Shown here one piece after another: positions 63,076 to 64,000 of a DNA stretch of 64,000 nt. The stretch covers positions 3,641,001 through 3,705,000 of the forward strand of contig NZ_CP104973.1 of NCBI RefSeq assembly GCF_025452195.1, read 5' to 3'. This DNA comes from Phyllobacterium zundukense (GTDB lineage Bacteria > Pseudomonadota > Alphaproteobacteria > Rhizobiales > Rhizobiaceae). The notes under the pieces were generated by a model. The model worked only from the letters and a program-made list of their open reading frames with translations. It was not told the DNA's origin and made no database searches. The first letter of the stretch is position 1. Every line of letters begins with the position of its first letter. Position numbers and translations under genes: made by a program.

Positions 63076-63360
63076 ATGATCCTGACTTATCGTGACAAGC
63101 GGACAGAAGCATTTGCCCGTGGAGAGTTTGTCCGCGAGTTTCAAGGATTTGAGCGCCAGGCGTATAAACGGTTGGAAATCCTTGAAGCGGCAACAAGCCT
63201 GGCAGAACTTCGCATGCTGCCGAGTAACCGCCTCGAAGCGTTGAAAGGCGATAAGAGCGGACAATTCAGTATCAGGATCAACATGCAATGGCGAATTTGT
63301 TTCGAATGGCCTGCGAGCGCAGCAGGCCCTTCGGATGTCGCAATCATCGACTATCATTGA
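63076..63360 (+). CDS. higB: HigB-type toxin (RelE/ParE-fold mRNA interferase)
   Basis: 94 residues: MILTYRDKRTEAFARGE, a helical region (FERQAYKRLEILEAATSLAE) and the RelE-fold end ALKGDKSGQFSIRINMQWRI. The usual HigB features are LPSNRLEALKGD, GQFSIRINMQWRICFEW and DVAIIDYH. It should cleave ribosome-bound mRNA, and HigA neutralises it. There is no ribosome site, and the promoter lies so close that the message may be leaderless. Toxin-first order is typical of higBA. Confidence 0.9.
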   Translation: MILTYRDKRTEAFARGEFVREFQGFERQAYKRLEILEAATSLAELRMLPSNRLEALKGDKSGQFSIRINMQWRICFEWPASAAGPSDVAIIDYH

Positions 63361-63372
63361 AAGGAAAGGGCT

Positions 63373-63657
63373 ATGCCTCGTCCAGCTATTCATCCCGGCG
63401 AAATTCTGGCCGACGAACTTGGCGAACTGAATATCAAACCAACCGAGTTGTCGAGGCAAATCAATGTTCCTCCCAATCGGATAACACAAATCATTCATGG
63501 GAAGCGCGCTATAACCGGTGATACCGCCGTCCGCTTGGGCCACTGGTTCGGAACCAGTGCGCAGTTCTGGCTCAATCTTCAAAGTGCCTATGACATTCGC
63601 TTGGCTGAAGAAAAGTCGGGGGCCGAAATCGCCCTTCTTCCAACACGGTTGCAATAG
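63373..63657 (+). CDS. higA: HigA-type antitoxin
   Basis: 94 residues with AAGGAAAGGGCT before ATG 63373, 12 bp after higB. The HigA/VapI-type XRE helix-turn-helix is clear: HPGEILADELGELNIKPTEL, SRQINVPPNRITQIIHGKRA, then ITGDTAVRLGHWFGTSAQFW and NLQSAYDIRLAEEK. It binds HigB and represses the operon at the upstream palindrome. Confidence 0.92.
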   Translation: MPRPAIHPGEILADELGELNIKPTELSRQINVPPNRITQIIHGKRAITGDTAVRLGHWFGTSAQFWLNLQSAYDIRLAEEKSGAEIALLPTRLQ

Positions 63658-63762
63658 ACAACCGTCGAATAGTTTCGTGTCGTCGGTCTATGAGAGGTTG
63701 AACGCATCTCGCCACACCGCCTGCCCTTGCTTCCAGCCATTGCTCCCGTGTAGTCATCACAC

Positions 63763-64000
63763 ATGCTTCGAAATGTTCTCCTCGCCCTCATTGCGCTTGT
63801 GATTGCCGTCGGCGGCGGCACGCTGAGCGCATGGTATGCGGTCAACCGTTTCGATGGCTTTGGCGTGCTCACCGTCGGCCAATGGACCGGGCATCCAGAC
63901 GCCGGCACCCCCCTCTCCGATCCTTATGCGAAGGCGCGGGCTGCCCGCGAAGGCGCCTTTCCGCTTGGATCCGCCGAAGGCCTCGCCTTCTACGCCTATG
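63763..64000 (+). CDS. DUF1214-family membrane-anchored protein (3' end beyond window)
   Basis: 79 codons from ATG 63763 to the window edge. A membrane anchor (NVLLALIALVIAVGGGTLSA) is followed by FGVLTVGQWTGHPDAGTPLS and DPYAKARAAREGAFPLGSAE, then GLAFYAY, the start of a DUF1214 domain as in many Rhizobiales proteins, which often precede a DUF1254 gene. The ribosome site is weak. Function unknown. Confidence 0.8.
   Translation, partial: MLRNVLLALIALVIAVGGGTLSAWYAVNRFDGFGVLTVGQWTGHPDAGTPLSDPYAKARAAREGAFPLGSAEGLAFYAY

Overview
The window looks like chromosomal DNA of an alphaproteobacterium of the order Hyphomicrobiales (Rhizobiales), most likely near Phyllobacterium, Brucella/Ochrobactrum or Mesorhizobium. 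The evidence is the gene content and order: a feuN-feuP-feuQ two-component locus, a cycHJKL-type cytochrome c maturation cluster, degP, an OmpR/kinase pair, glnE, a PleC-type kinase and pepN, plus IalB- and YadA-type surface proteins as known from Brucella and Bartonella. No rRNA, tRNA or CRISPR array was seen.

Layout. 0-7 kb: the N-terminal 505 residues of a GH92 lipoprotein mannosidase, then a TetR repressor divergent from a MexEF-like RND efflux operon with two palindromic operators. 7-12 kb: small membrane proteins, a lipoprotein, a DUF1236 protein, a HisC-like aminotransferase, a frameshifted DUF423 gene and a heptad-repeat coiled-coil protein. 12-18 kb: a leucine/isovalerate catabolic operon (TetR, isovaleryl-CoA dehydrogenase, methylcrotonyl-CoA carboxylase beta and alpha) followed by dps. 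18-28 kb: small stress or exported proteins, AMP nucleosidase, a VOC-MarR-VOC group, an exonuclease/phosphatase-family protein and ETF-ubiquinone oxidoreductase, which would take electrons from acyl-CoA dehydrogenases such as the one above. This stretch also holds two related intergenic elements about 5 kb apart, each with a 28-codon micro-ORF. 28-38 kb: uracil-DNA glycosylase, MFS and DMT transporters, pepN, pleC and a gene broken by an amber codon.

38-45 kb, minus strand: glnE, sensor kinase, response regulator and degP; the first three are joined by 4-bp overlaps. 45-48.4 kb is an accessory block between degP and the cytochrome c genes: a YadA-type adhesin without its membrane anchor, joined out of frame to an IalB protein without its signal peptide, then a metallo-hydrolase. 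48.4-52.5 kb: ccmI, ccmE, ccmF and ccmH, with ccmF and ccmH fused in one reading frame by an apparent one-base insertion. 52.6-54.3 kb: a probable nuclease toxin and immunity pair. 54.5-57.5 kb: lipoprotein, feuQ, feuP, feuN. 57.6-59.8 kb: a remnant of a gene-transfer-agent or prophage packaging module (small and large terminase, holin-like protein). 60-64 kb: LysE exporter, class A penicillin-binding protein, a HigBA toxin-antitoxin pair and the start of a DUF1214 protein.

The strongest leads are the duplicated micro-ORF element (19.7 and 24.9 kb), the toxin/immunity pair, the YadA/IalB deletion junction, the ccmF-ccmH fusion and the orphan terminase. All calls come from reading the sequence and knowing the families; no database search was run.
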